A stretch of DNA of 64,000 nt from positions 1-64,000 of the forward strand of contig JAJPGZ010000003.1 of NCBI GenBank assembly GCA_021325495.1, read 5' to 3'. The stretch is from Spartobacteria bacterium (GTDB lineage Bacteria > Verrucomicrobiota > Verrucomicrobiia > Chthoniobacterales > UBA10450). A program made the translations under genes and the position numbers. The notes under the pieces were generated by a model that worked only from the letters and a program-made list of their open reading frames with translations, searched no databases and was not told the DNA's origin. This document shows positions 10,161-20,031 of this stretch, in pieces (positions within the stretch are counted from its first letter, which is position 1; every line of letters begins with the position of its first letter).

Positions 10161-11756
10161 TCAAGATTTTTTCGGCGGCGGTGGCGGAGCACCCGGACGT
10201 TGCGGGACCGCGCCGGAACGCCCCGGCGGACGCGATGGTTGTTCGTTCCCCGCGAACAAACCGGCCTCGCGTTGCGCGTCGTGCAGCCATTCGTTGAAAA
10301 CAATCTCGCGTTTCGTCTTCAACAATTTCTCATCGAACGCCGCGCGCTCCGCTTCGTATTTTTTCGGATCGGGCGCCGCGCGTTTTTCCACCAGCACCAT
10401 CAGTCCGCCGTCCTCCGACGGCACAAAATCGCTCACCTCGCCCGGTTGCGTTTGCGACGCCGCCATCGCGATGGTGTTGAAATCTTTCGGGCGGTCCTTG
10501 TTCCCTTCCAGCGCCGCTGCTGGATCGAACGCATCCGCCAGCGTGAATGGCGCCACCGGCTCCGCTTTCACGTTCGCCTTTTCGAGCGCGAATTTTAGCG
10601 GCGCGCCCGATTTCAACGTCGCGCGCAAATCCGGCGCGGCGGTGCGGCCCTTGTTCATCGCTATTTCGCGCATGCGATTGTTTTTCAAAAGATCGACAAT
10701 CTTATCTTTCGCTTCTTCAAACGTGAGCGGCCGCGCTTCCGTTAGGCCGGCGAAATGCAACACGTAGAAGCCGTCGGCCGTTTGCACGGCGTCGCTCGTC
10801 GGTTCCTGGGCGCTGAGTTGAAACGCCGCGCTCGTGAGTTGTTGGTCTTTCTGAAATTGCGGGTCGGGCGACGTCTGCGTGAACTCGCCCGTCGCTTTCA
10901 CCGGCAATTGAAACTTCGCCGCCACCTGATGAAAATCCGCGCCCTTCTCGCCTAACGATTGCGTGATCTCGTTCGCGCGATCGGCCAGTTTTTGCAAAAC
11001 ATCGATCCGCTCCTTGCCCTGCAATTTCTTTTGTTCGTCCGTGAGCGTGAGCGCGACGAACTCGACTTTGCGTTTTTCCTCGGTCTTAAATTCGGTTTTG
11101 TGGGCGTCGAAATATTTCTTCACGTCGTCGTCGTTCACCTTCACTTCCTTTGCAAAATCGGAATTGCGCACACGGATCGCCTGCACAAACAACTTTCCGT
11201 TTCGCAAATCGTAATCCGATTTGCTCTCCGCTTCCGGAACCTCAACGCCGATCGTGACCAGGTCTTTCATGCGATTAAGCGACAACGCGTACGCGGCCAG
11301 CTCCTCAATTTGCGCATCGCTGAATCCGTTCGCCGGCAAAATATTTTCCGAAAACTCGCGATACTTCTGCGGATCGAATCCGTTAGGCCCGCGCAAGCCG
11401 CGCAGGTTTTTAATAAAGTCCGCCTTCTCCGCGTCGGTCGGCGCGATGCCTAACTGATCGGCTTCGTGCTGCAACACCGGCAACGTCAACGCGAACGCGA
11501 CCGCCGCCTCATTCGCCTGCGCGCCGCCGCCGAGCGATTGCGTCAGCGAGTCCATCCCGAGCGCCTGCGCCACGAAAAACAACCGGCCGTTTCGTTGAAA
11601 CTCGATGCTCGTCAACGTCCGGCCGTAGATCGTCGCCACCGAGTCCGGGCGCATCCGGCTATAATCGGTCTTCACAAAATACAAAATGAACGGGAGCGAC
11701 AGGACCAGGATCACCGTCATGAGCCAGCCGCGATGCTTGCGCAGAAATGTCATCAT
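10161..11756 (-). CDS. PpiD/SurA-like membrane-anchored peptidyl-prolyl isomerase
   Basis: The 531-residue protein has one N-terminal membrane anchor (WLMTVILVLSLPFILYFVKT, about residues 11-30) and a large periplasmic part. The following segment (VATIYGRTLTSIEFQRNGRL) and the helical region resemble SurA_N. A parvulin-like domain can be seen around ADGFYVLHFAGLTEARPLTF. Such proteins chaperone outer-membrane proteins, which fits the neighbouring BamA/TamA and TamB genes on the same strand. The C terminus is a Pro-rich tail (QRPGAPPPPPKKS). Whether it has isomerase activity cannot be judged from sequence. Confidence 0.82.
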   Translation of the reverse strand: MMTFLRKHRGWLMTVILVLSLPFILYFVKTDYSRMRPDSVATIYGRTLTSIEFQRNGRLFFVAQALGMDSLTQSLGGGAQANEAAVAFALTLPVLQHEADQLGIAPTDAEKADFIKNLRGLRGPNGFDPQKYREFSENILPANGFSDAQIEELAAYALSLNRMKDLVTIGVEVPEAESKSDYDLRNGKLFVQAIRVRNSDFAKEVKVNDDDVKKYFDAHKTEFKTEEKRKVEFVALTLTDEQKKLQGKERIDVLQKLADRANEITQSLGEKGADFHQVAAKFQLPVKATGEFTQTSPDPQFQKDQQLTSAAFQLSAQEPTSDAVQTADGFYVLHFAGLTEARPLTFEEAKDKIVDLLKNNRMREIAMNKGRTAAPDLRATLKSGAPLKFALEKANVKAEPVAPFTLADAFDPAAALEGNKDRPKDFNTIAMAASQTQPGEVSDFVPSEDGGLMVLVEKRAAPDPKKYEAERAAFDEKLLKTKREIVFNEWLHDAQREAGLFAGNEQPSRPPGRSGAVPQRPGAPPPPPKKS

Positions 11757-11784
11757 AAGCTTTGGAAATTTTGCCGGCCGCGGT

Positions 11785-13242
11785 TCAGAGACCGGAGGCG
11801 GTAGACTGAATCAGTTCCCAGGCTTTTCGCAAATGGGACTCCGTCGTTAACACATTCCCAAGTCCGACCCGCATGACGGTGCGGCCGTTCAATTTTGTCT
11901 GCGTGAGATAGGCGCGGCCGGATGCGTTCACGCCCTCGACGATTTCGGAATTCACCATGTCGATCTTGTCGTTGTCGATCTTATCGATGAATCGAAAACA
12001 AACGACGCCCATGCTTACCGGCGCGGAAAGTTCGAAGCGTTTGTCGCTCTTGATCCAATCAGCGAACAACTTCGCCAGTCGCAGATGCTCGCGCATGAAG
12101 GCCTCGATTTTCTCGCGGCCTAACGAGCGCCAGATCACCCACGCCTTGAGCGCGCGAAATCTCCGCCCGAGTTGGATACCGTAATCCATGTAATTTTTCT
12201 CCGCTTCGACCGTGTCGCCGCGCAAATATTCCGGCACGAGCGTGAAGACGCGCCGCAATCGTTCGAGATCGCGCACGTAAAGCACACTGAAATCGAGCGG
12301 AACGTAGAGCGTCTTGTGCGGATTAATGACGATCGAATCGGCTTCGTTCCAGCCTTCCGCGATCCATTTGTATTCTGGCAGCATGGAGAATCCGCCGCCA
12401 TAAGCGCCGTCGATGTGCAGCCACAATTTTTCTTCACGGCAAATCTTCGCGATTTCCGGAATGGGATCGACGCTCGCGGTCGAAGTTGTTCCGACGGTCG
12501 CGATGACGGCGAGCGGACGAAGACCTGATTGTCGATCTTGCGCGATGAACTCGCGTAAGATCGACATGTTCATTCGAAATTGTTCGTCGCTCGGAACGCG
12601 CCGAACATTTTCTTCGCCAAGCCCGAGCGCGATGGCCGCTTTCTCGGCCGAGCTGTGCGCTTGATCGGAAGTGTAAATGCGAAAGCGCGGAAGATCGCGG
12701 CCAGTCAATCCGCGTTTGCGCGTTTCCGGCGCGGCCTCTTCCCGCGCGACCGCGAGCGCATGCATGACCCCGACCGACGCCGTGTCGTAAACCACTCCGC
12801 CGAATTCGTTAGGCAGTCCCATCCATTGCCGCAGCCAATCGACCACGACCGTTTCCAATTCGGTTGCGGCCGGCGAAGTCCGCCACGTCATTGCGTTTAC
12901 GTTTAAGGGCGCGGTCAGGATTTCGCCGAGCAGCCCCGGCGCGGTCGAGGTCCAGCCGAAATAACCGAGAAACATCGGATGACTCCAATGCACCATTCCT
13001 GGAACGATGATGCGATTGATGTCGGCGAGGATTTTGTCGAAAGATTCGCCGTGCTCCGGCGGCTGCGCCGGCAAAGCGGCGCGGATCGCGCCCGGCTTCT
13101 CGTTAGGCGCGACGGGGAACTTTTCCATGCCTTCACGAAAATCGGCGATCCAATCCGCAAGCTCGTGCAATTGCGCGCGCAGAATTTCCGGCGGCGTATC
13201 GCCCGAATGCACTTGTCGATCTTGCACCGGTCTAGAATGCAA
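11785..13242 (-). CDS. Group II PLP-dependent decarboxylase (aromatic-L-amino-acid decarboxylase type)
   Basis: The 485-residue protein has the fold type I decarboxylase layout: an N-terminal swap region (PGMVHWSHPMFLGYF and the NAMTWRTSPAATELE block), a PLP-binding core with LWLHIDGAYGGGFSM, and INPHKTLYVPLD with the Schiff-base Lys. These match aromatic-L-amino-acid or tyrosine decarboxylases more closely than glutamate decarboxylases. Substrate is inferred only. It converts an L-amino acid to an amine with release of CO2 in the cytoplasm. Its start overlaps the end of the Omp85 gene by 11 bp. Two R1 copies 15 bp apart give an NDKIDNDKIDM segment. Confidence 0.88.
   Translation of the reverse strand: MHSRPVQDRQVHSGDTPPEILRAQLHELADWIADFREGMEKFPVAPNEKPGAIRAALPAQPPEHGESFDKILADINRIIVPGMVHWSHPMFLGYFGWTSTAPGLLGEILTAPLNVNAMTWRTSPAATELETVVVDWLRQWMGLPNEFGGVVYDTASVGVMHALAVAREEAAPETRKRGLTGRDLPRFRIYTSDQAHSSAEKAAIALGLGEENVRRVPSDEQFRMNMSILREFIAQDRQSGLRPLAVIATVGTTSTASVDPIPEIAKICREEKLWLHIDGAYGGGFSMLPEYKWIAEGWNEADSIVINPHKTLYVPLDFSVLYVRDLERLRRVFTLVPEYLRGDTVEAEKNYMDYGIQLGRRFRALKAWVIWRSLGREKIEAFMREHLRLAKLFADWIKSDKRFELSAPVSMGVVCFRFIDKIDNDKIDMVNSEIVEGVNASGRAYLTQTKLNGRTVMRVGLGNVLTTESHLRKAWELIQSTASGL
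11958..11982 (-). repeat. Tandem R1 pair inside the decarboxylase gene
   Basis: R1 copies at 11958 and 11973 (offset 15 bp) encode the NDKIDNDKIDM segment of the PLP decarboxylase. Confidence 0.9.
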
Positions 13243-15400
13243 ACCCGAAACTGAAATGGAAGGCGCCGAAATCTTCTCGCGCGTGCGGATCGGGATTCAC
13301 ACCGTAATCGAGACGAATCGGTCCGATTGGCAATTTGTAGCGCAGGCCGCCGCCGATGGCATAACGAAGTTCGGTTAGGCCGGGATTTTCCGATGTCGGC
13401 GAGAGATTTCCCGCGTCGGTGAAGATCGCGCCCTGGAGTTCGCCGAAAATCGGGAAGGTGTATTCGACGTTGAACACAGTGTAAAACTCGCCGCCTAACG
13501 GATTGCCGTGTTTATCGAGCGGACCGAGCTCGCGCTCGCCGAAACTGCGCACGGTCGTGGCGCCGCCATTGAAGAAACGTTCGTCGATCGGCAAAGTGGT
13601 CGATTCGCCCGAGCCGCTGTGATTCAAGGAATGCACCACGCCCGCGCGCGCGCCGAAGGCGAGGCCGGATTGTTGGAACCAACGCTGCAACGGCGTGCCG
13701 CGTTTGTCTTCGACCACGCCCGGCGTGAGCGGCTTGGGACCGAACGGTAGATAGTAACCGAGCCGTCCGGTTCCCCTAACAAGATCGACTTCGCTGCCGA
13801 GACCGACAGTCGCGACATCAAGCGTAGTGCTCGCGACAAATCCGCGCGGCGCGACCAGCGGACTGTCGCGCAAATCGAGCGTCTGCGTGAATCCGATACT
13901 GTCGATGAAGTAAGACGTGTCGCCGAGAAAGCGGGTTTTGATTTCCGCGCTCGTGACTTCGACGTGACGCGCGGCGAAGATCAAACCGACTTCGTATTGC
14001 TTGGTGAGTTTCTTGGTCAACTCGACCCGGTCGCCGATCTCGAATTTCGAGTAACCATCGAAATCAAAGGTAAGAGCGGCGGCGCGGTTCCTAAGATCGA
14101 CATCGGAATCGAAGAGGAAATAGTCCTCGTATAAAATTTCGCCCTTGTAACCGCGTTGCGAAACTTCGGCCGAGAAAGTGATCGGGCGTCCGGTGCCGAA
14201 GAGATCGCGCTCGGAAAATTCCAGTCCGCCAATAAATCCTTCGTAGGTCCCGTATCCGACCGACACCCCGAACGCTTTGCTCTTCGCTTCTTCCGCGCTG
14301 ATGTCGAGACGCAGCGTGTCCGCGCTTTCGGGCGTCGGTTTGATTTGCAGCAGATTAAACAGCCCGGTGCGCATGAGCGTGCGAAATCTTTCATCGAGCA
14401 CGTCCGGGCTGTACGGTTTGCCCGCGAGCGAATCGAAACGCTTGGTCACGAAAGTCGGATTCAATTTCGTTAGGCCAGTCACACTCGCTTCGCCGAAGTG
14501 ATAAACCGGGCCCGGTGCAATCGTGATTCGCACCGGCACGTGTCCATTGCTCGCGGCCGTGGGGTCGCCGCTGGCATCGACCTTCACATCGAAATAACCG
14601 CGCGTCTTATAATAGGACTGCAATCGCCGCGGGATGTCGGCCAGGCGCGCATCGGTGTACGGTTGCTCGAGAAGATCGACAATTTGTCCGCGCAAATTTT
14701 CGCGGTCGTAAATCATTTTTCCGCTGAACGAGATGTCGCCGAAGAAATATTGCCGGCCTTCGTGAATCGGCAAAAGCACGTCAACCGTGTTCGCCTCTTC
14801 GTGAATGGTCGCTCTCGGCTTGTCGATCTTCGCGTCGAGAAAACCTTCCGCGATGTAAAGACGCTCGACCAGACTCGCGCCTTCCTGCACGTCCGACTCC
14901 ACATACGGCAAATTCTTTTGCAGCTTCGAGTAACGTTCCCGCGTCGGTCCGACGATGAACTCGAATAATTTCTCCGTCGGCTCATGCACGTTCCCGTCGA
15001 AGGTAATATTGCCCAGCGTCATGACCGGGCCCTCGTTAACGATCAACCGAAGCCGATCGCCCGATTCGATTTTGTAATGCACGCTCACTTTCGTGTAACC
15101 GTGCTTGCGATAAAACAGCTCCAGGAAAAACGCGACGTCATCCGCGCGCGCGGCCGTTAGGCCATATTCGTCCAGCGTGGCCAGCTGCTCTTTCAACTGC
15201 ACCCGCAGGTCGTTCTCCTTGAAGGCACGATTGCCTTCGAACTCGACCACGTTCGTTCGCTTCGCCGTTTTCTCCTGCTGCTTTGCGATTGCGTGTTGCT
15301 CTTTTTGTTTCTCCTCCGGCTTTGTCACATCGACGGCCTGCGCCGTGGCGCGACCGGCTAAGATCGACATCGTCATTAGAAGAACGAGCGCGTGTCGCAT
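13232..15400 (-). CDS. Omp85-family outer-membrane assembly protein (TamA/BamA-like)
   Basis: The 722-residue protein has a signal peptide (LVLLMTMSILAGRATAQA), about four POTRA-like modules to about residue 370 (VEFEGNRAFKENDLR; LGNITFDGNVHEP; FFGDISFSGKMIYDRENL; FGEASVTGLTKLNP), and a C-terminal 16-strand barrel. The barrel carries the Omp85 signature TTVRSFGERELGP and ends in terminal FSFGFAF. It directly precedes, and overlaps in TGATG fashion with, the TamB-like gene transcribed before it. This supports a TamA role in moving proteins or lipids to the outer membrane. BamA itself cannot be excluded, but a TamB partner favours TamA. Confidence 0.88.
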   Translation of the reverse strand: MRHALVLLMTMSILAGRATAQAVDVTKPEEKQKEQHAIAKQQEKTAKRTNVVEFEGNRAFKENDLRVQLKEQLATLDEYGLTAARADDVAFFLELFYRKHGYTKVSVHYKIESGDRLRLIVNEGPVMTLGNITFDGNVHEPTEKLFEFIVGPTRERYSKLQKNLPYVESDVQEGASLVERLYIAEGFLDAKIDKPRATIHEEANTVDVLLPIHEGRQYFFGDISFSGKMIYDRENLRGQIVDLLEQPYTDARLADIPRRLQSYYKTRGYFDVKVDASGDPTAASNGHVPVRITIAPGPVYHFGEASVTGLTKLNPTFVTKRFDSLAGKPYSPDVLDERFRTLMRTGLFNLLQIKPTPESADTLRLDISAEEAKSKAFGVSVGYGTYEGFIGGLEFSERDLFGTGRPITFSAEVSQRGYKGEILYEDYFLFDSDVDLRNRAAALTFDFDGYSKFEIGDRVELTKKLTKQYEVGLIFAARHVEVTSAEIKTRFLGDTSYFIDSIGFTQTLDLRDSPLVAPRGFVASTTLDVATVGLGSEVDLVRGTGRLGYYLPFGPKPLTPGVVEDKRGTPLQRWFQQSGLAFGARAGVVHSLNHSGSGESTTLPIDERFFNGGATTVRSFGERELGPLDKHGNPLGGEFYTVFNVEYTFPIFGELQGAIFTDAGNLSPTSENPGLTELRYAIGGGLRYKLPIGPIRLDYGVNPDPHAREDFGAFHFSFGFAF

Positions 15401-18400
15401 CAGCGGAACCGGATTAAATATTTGACCATCCCCTTGAAGCCGCCCGTGACGTCGAGGTCGCCTAACAAAACAAATTGATCGTTCACCTTGAATCGCGCCG
15501 TGGCCTGTCGTTGGCCGGTGCGCGGATCGGTCTGTCCGATGTCGAGATCAAGACGATCGAACACCGAGTTATTTTCCGCTTCGCCGCCCTTCTTGAAAAT
15601 TTTGCGATAGAGCTGTTGCACGAGCAAGGTCGCGGCCCGCCCGGCGAGCACGTTGTTGTTGCCGGTCAATTCTTCACGCGTGGTTCCGGTGGCGAGCAAT
15701 GAGATCACTTCTTCCTGCGGCAATGGTGGTTCGCTCGTAAAAATCGCTTCCGGCGCGAGCGCGGTTCCGTAGACATAAACGTGAATGATGTAATCGCGAA
15801 TAACGGAAGTTCCATGCAATTCAATCTTGGGATTAAACGAGTCGCTCGGATCGAACGAGACGTAACCATAACTCACCTCCAACCGGCTAAAGGGCAACGT
15901 CGCCTCCACGTTCTCGAGTCGCACCATGCCTTCGATGCCCGGTTTCAATCCGGTTCCAATCAAATGCAAATCCGCAATCGCGCCGCCTTTCGCCATGTTT
16001 CCGCGAATTCGAAACGGATCTTTCGTTTTCAATGCGACATCGAATTTCCAATCGCGCAGCGGTGGCGCCGGAAACGAAAACTCCGGACGCGAGGACGGCG
16101 GCTGCGGCGGCGGACGGCCCGGCAAACCGATGGGAAGGAGGTCAATGTTTTTCAAGAACTGGCTGTTCGTAGCTGCGACCGTGCCCGTCACCGTCGCGGA
16201 GTTGAACGGTCCGTTGATTTTTACGTCGGCATCCACGCGCGCCGTCACCGTGTCGTTGCGCGCGACTAACGCGCTCTCGGCTTTAATCGCAAGATCGACA
16301 ATCGGCTGCGTCAATTTCGGAAAACGCACTCCCCCGCTCATGGAAAATTTTCCGCCGGAAAGCTCGCCGCCGAATTGTTGCAACGTCAGCTGATCTTTCG
16401 CGAAAGTAATTCGTCCTTTGAAATTCGTTAGGGCGGGAAACGTTGTGTTCATGGAGCGCGCCACGTTGATCGTGATGTCGCCCGCGCCGGTCAGGACCGG
16501 GTTCGCGATCGTTCCCGCAAGATCGACATCGAGCGCGGCGTCGCCGTCAATTTGCTGCAGGTCGGGCGCAAATTGCCTAACGAAGTTCACCGACGTGCGT
16601 GGCAATCTCACTTTACCCCGCACCGGCGTGTCATCGGGCAATCCGTGCGCGCGCACGACTGCCGCCGCATCGAATGGAACATTGGCACTGATCTCGAGCG
16701 GCTGAATTTTCGCCTGTCGCACATTGCCGCTGATGTTGAGCTGATTGTTGTGCGCGACTGCGACAAGATCGACACTCGCCGGTTCCAACTTCTCCAGATT
16801 AGCGCTGCGCAAGTCGCGCATCTTTAAATCGGCCCGACCGTCGAGTTTCGCCAGCGTCCCCTGCGCGTTCACGTTGAGATTGACGGTGCCCGACGCCGGC
16901 GCCTTCATTCCGAAATCCTCGAACAATTTTTTCAGGTCGAGGTTCTCCGATTGAAAATTGATCGCGACTTTTCCATCCGCCGGCACCACCGGCGCATCGC
17001 TCCCGAGATTTCTCCACACGAACGGCACCGAAATAAATCCCGACGCGTAACGCGACTGGCCCTGGTCGAGCTGCACTTTGGTGATCTCAAGCGTGTCGCC
17101 TTCCGCGTGCGCGATCGCTTGAAAATCCATCTTGTCGCTGCCGATGAAAATGATCGGGACATCGAGTTCGTCCGGCGAATAATCGGCCTGCACATTCGCC
17201 TGCAACTGATCGGCGCTCCCCCAACGCCCGTCGTCCAAAATCAAACGCAGCGTTCCGGAATTGCGAAACGTCTTCGCTTCGCCGCTGCCTTCCCAATCGA
17301 CTAACAACGAACCGCCGAGCTCATTTTCATTTTTCATCGCGCGCAACAGCGGTTTAAACACCGCGAGATCGTCAATGTTCGCCGCAAGCTTCCCGCGATA
17401 CGCAAATGGCGCGCGAAGATCGACAACTGCATTTGCCGTGACGTGATCGCGCTCGTTCAATTTCGCTGTGAGATCATTCAGATAGACCACGCTGTTCGCG
17501 ACGATGCATTGACCGCTCACGAACTCGATCGCCAGATCGCGCATGCGCAGATTCGCACCGAAGATCGACAACTGCCCATTCGCGTTTCCGTTTTTCCATT
17601 CCACCTGTCCGCTCACTTGCAGCGGTCCGGTCATCTTGTCGCCCGACTCGCGCACCCAATAATCGCCCAGCTGGACCGCGTTGAGGGAGATGTCGATCTT
17701 CGCCGGTTGCGTCGGCGCGTCCGCGAAATCTTTCGGCAATCGATACTCGCCCGTGAGCACGAACTCGTTCTCTTTTCGCCTAACAAACGAGCGCTCCAGC
17801 GTGATAACATCGTTCACGCTTCGCAGCGTCACATCGCCCGAATCGAAACCGAGATCATGCACACGCGCGTTGGTCATCGTCAGCTTCGCTTCCGACTTCA
17901 AATTGGCGAACCACGGTTCCTTCGATTTCGCCGTCGGCATCTTCTTCGACAGCGTCATCGTGCCGGTGATTTTGTCCGCGGCGCCGTCGTTCCAGACTAA
18001 CGAATCGGCTGCGAGCGTAAACGCGCCATTCATTTGCGCGTTGGCGATGTCGATCTTGCCGCTGAGCTCACCCGAACCGCCGAGCTTCTGTGCGGTCGCC
18101 GCGCGAAGATCGGGCGCGCGCGACGTAATCTCGATCGTCGCCGGGTTGCGACCGAACTCATCGATGTTGTCCGGCAACTGGGCCGTCCCGCGCAAATGAA
18201 ATTCGTTTTGCCCCTGAAAAACGTCGCCCGTTCGCAAGATCGCGCTGCCGTTTTGCGCGACGACTTCGAAAGTCGAACGATCGAAGCTAAGCGTTTCCTG
18301 GCGGAAGTTGTTGATGTTTGCGACGCCTTTCCCGTTCCATGTCCGCGGCGAGCTCACCAACCCGCTAAGATCGACATCTACTTTCTCCGCTTCGCCGCGC

Positions 18401-19266
18401 ATCCAACCATCCGGCAACGCGAAAAACTTGTTTAGTGATTCGAGCGAGATCGTGCGCGCCGCCAAATGCACATTGGTATCGAGCGTCGATTGCTTCTCGC
18501 GTGCCGTTCCGTTGATCAATACGCTCCCCTCACCCGCCACGTAATCGAATTTAAGCGCGAGCTTGTGCGCGCCGAACTGCGACGCGTCGCAATTGAATTC
18601 GCGAATGCGTTCGCCATTCGCAAGATCGACATCGCGCAAGACGAGATTGCGATTTGTGTAGCTCGTTAGGCCGGAGAGCTTCGACCACGTTTGTCCGCCG
18701 ACGAGCTGCAACTTCTGCACCGTGATCGCGCCGGCGCTGCGCGGATTCAAATCAAGATCGACATGTTCCGCCACAAAATCGTTCGGCCGATTGCGCACGA
18801 TGATCGTGACGTCATGCGCGCGCAGCCGTTCCGGAAAAATGTCCGGCAACGTGATTTTCTTTTTCGGATTCGGCGGACGCGGACGCAACGTCGCCTGCGC
18901 CGGATTCAAAACGATGCGCGCTGAATGGACCTCGACATTTTTGAGCGCTTGCGAGATGTGACCGCGAATTAAGCCGAACAATCCGTAATCGACGTGCGCA
19001 AGATCGACATCGACCGATTCCACATCGCTCGGCCCGATCGCGATCGCGTGCAGATTGCGAATGGTGAGGTTCGTGAAGATGCTGCCCTCGACTTTGAATT
19101 CGAGTTTGAGGTTTTCCTTTTTGGCAAAGTGCAGAGCGAGGGCGTGACCGAAACTCAATAAGAGCGGCCGATGAAATAGAAGCAGCAATACGCCAAAAAC
19201 CGCGAGCGCGATCGCCGCCCGCCGCCGCCAACCAGGGCGGGGCTGCGCTGAAGCATCCTCCCCCAC
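15400..19266 (-). CDS. TamB-like translocation and assembly module protein (DUF490)
   Basis: The 1288-residue protein has one N-terminal membrane anchor (IALAVFGVLLLLFHRPLLL) and a very long beta-rich periplasmic body of repeated AsmA/TamB-type strands. It ends in the DUF490 C-terminal domain: VRLENVEATLPFSRLEVSYG, VYVYGTALAPEAIFTSEPPL, PQEEVISLLATG, and terminal YLIRFR. TamB bridges the inner membrane to TamA and forms a hydrophobic groove, probably for phospholipid transport. Its stop codon TGA overlaps the ATG of the Omp85 gene, as expected of a tamBA operon. Eleven R1 copies lie in this gene, mostly read as VDL, KID or SIF in loops. Confidence 0.9.
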   Translation of the reverse strand: MGEDASAQPRPGWRRRAAIALAVFGVLLLLFHRPLLLSFGHALALHFAKKENLKLEFKVEGSIFTNLTIRNLHAIAIGPSDVESVDVDLAHVDYGLFGLIRGHISQALKNVEVHSARIVLNPAQATLRPRPPNPKKKITLPDIFPERLRAHDVTIIVRNRPNDFVAEHVDLDLNPRSAGAITVQKLQLVGGQTWSKLSGLTSYTNRNLVLRDVDLANGERIREFNCDASQFGAHKLALKFDYVAGEGSVLINGTAREKQSTLDTNVHLAARTISLESLNKFFALPDGWMRGEAEKVDVDLSGLVSSPRTWNGKGVANINNFRQETLSFDRSTFEVVAQNGSAILRTGDVFQGQNEFHLRGTAQLPDNIDEFGRNPATIEITSRAPDLRAATAQKLGGSGELSGKIDIANAQMNGAFTLAADSLVWNDGAADKITGTMTLSKKMPTAKSKEPWFANLKSEAKLTMTNARVHDLGFDSGDVTLRSVNDVITLERSFVRRKENEFVLTGEYRLPKDFADAPTQPAKIDISLNAVQLGDYWVRESGDKMTGPLQVSGQVEWKNGNANGQLSIFGANLRMRDLAIEFVSGQCIVANSVVYLNDLTAKLNERDHVTANAVVDLRAPFAYRGKLAANIDDLAVFKPLLRAMKNENELGGSLLVDWEGSGEAKTFRNSGTLRLILDDGRWGSADQLQANVQADYSPDELDVPIIFIGSDKMDFQAIAHAEGDTLEITKVQLDQGQSRYASGFISVPFVWRNLGSDAPVVPADGKVAINFQSENLDLKKLFEDFGMKAPASGTVNLNVNAQGTLAKLDGRADLKMRDLRSANLEKLEPASVDLVAVAHNNQLNISGNVRQAKIQPLEISANVPFDAAAVVRAHGLPDDTPVRGKVRLPRTSVNFVRQFAPDLQQIDGDAALDVDLAGTIANPVLTGAGDITINVARSMNTTFPALTNFKGRITFAKDQLTLQQFGGELSGGKFSMSGGVRFPKLTQPIVDLAIKAESALVARNDTVTARVDADVKINGPFNSATVTGTVAATNSQFLKNIDLLPIGLPGRPPPQPPSSRPEFSFPAPPLRDWKFDVALKTKDPFRIRGNMAKGGAIADLHLIGTGLKPGIEGMVRLENVEATLPFSRLEVSYGYVSFDPSDSFNPKIELHGTSVIRDYIIHVYVYGTALAPEAIFTSEPPLPQEEVISLLATGTTREELTGNNNVLAGRAATLLVQQLYRKIFKKGGEAENNSVFDRLDLDIGQTDPRTGQRQATARFKVNDQFVLLGDLDVTGGFKGMVKYLIRFR

Positions 19267-19362
19267 GACGCCTCTACTCTACCGCACGAGCGGAAAGCGC
19301 AACCGATGGCTGAATGTTCGCATTGCGCGCGGCGCGTTGTCGCGTCACGCTTTCGGTCGCGG

Positions 19363-20031
19363 ATGAACCCGGAAAAATTGTTCGCCTATCTCGACGGGCG
19401 TTTGTCGAACGAGGAACGCGCCGCCATCGATGCGCGTCTCGAAACCGATACGCAATTGCAGCGTGAGCTCGCGATTGCGCGCGAAATTCACATGCGCGCG
19501 CGCGGCGAAGCGCGCGAAGTAATTTTTCAGGACGAGCTGGCGACGGCGGACCGCGGACGCAAGATGGCGCTGCGTGTGGGCGCGGCGGCGATCGCGCTGA
19601 TCGTGCTCAACGTCGTGCTCGGAATGCTTTTCATCGCGCATCGCGAAGGGAGCAATCCGAACCGCAAACTGCTCGAACAGCAAATGCGCGAGCAGTTAAG
19701 CAAGTCGTTAGGCCAGGCCGCGAGCTCGGTGCTCACGCCGCCGCCGCTCGACGTTAACGACATCACCATTCCGGCCGCTCGCGGCAAGTCGGGAGCGATC
19801 GCCAATCAAGTCGTCGCCATTGCAAAACGGCTGGGCGGCAGCGCGACGAAAGAATTGCCGGACAAAGGACGCATCGGAGTACTTGTCGATCTTGCGGCGA
19901 ATCGTGAAGCGGAGTTTCGCTCCGCGCTCGCGACCATCACGGGGGGCTTGCCGCCATCGACCAAGCCTAACGAATCGCCGTCGGAGACCGCGCCGAAGAA
20001 AAGTTTCGTCGTGCAAATCATCGAGCCGTGA
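19363..20031 (+). CDS. Anti-sigma-factor-like single-pass membrane protein
   Basis: About 222 residues from ATG 19363; an upstream ATG at 19306 is possible. The N terminus (MNPEKLFAYLDGRLSNEERA) resembles the helical N-terminal domain of anti-sigma factors, but the zinc-binding HxxxCxxC is absent. A membrane segment (VGAAAIALIVLNVVLGMLFI) is followed by a periplasmic region with DINDI-like and Pro-rich stretches. No sigma factor gene lies next to it, so a regulatory role is uncertain. It overlaps the following nucleosidase gene by 4 bp (GTGA), so the two are probably cotranscribed. Confidence 0.55.
   Translation: MNPEKLFAYLDGRLSNEERAAIDARLETDTQLQRELAIAREIHMRARGEAREVIFQDELATADRGRKMALRVGAAAIALIVLNVVLGMLFIAHREGSNPNRKLLEQQMREQLSKSLGQAASSVLTPPPLDVNDITIPAARGKSGAIANQVVAIAKRLGGSATKELPDKGRIGVLVDLAANREAEFRSALATITGGLPPSTKPNESPSETAPKKSFVVQIIEP

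Noticed and set aside
9746-10303. TPR protein of 185 residues
   Set aside because: The first 75 residues translate the REP pair and the antisense of the upstream gene end; GTG 10078 gives a clean TPR protein.
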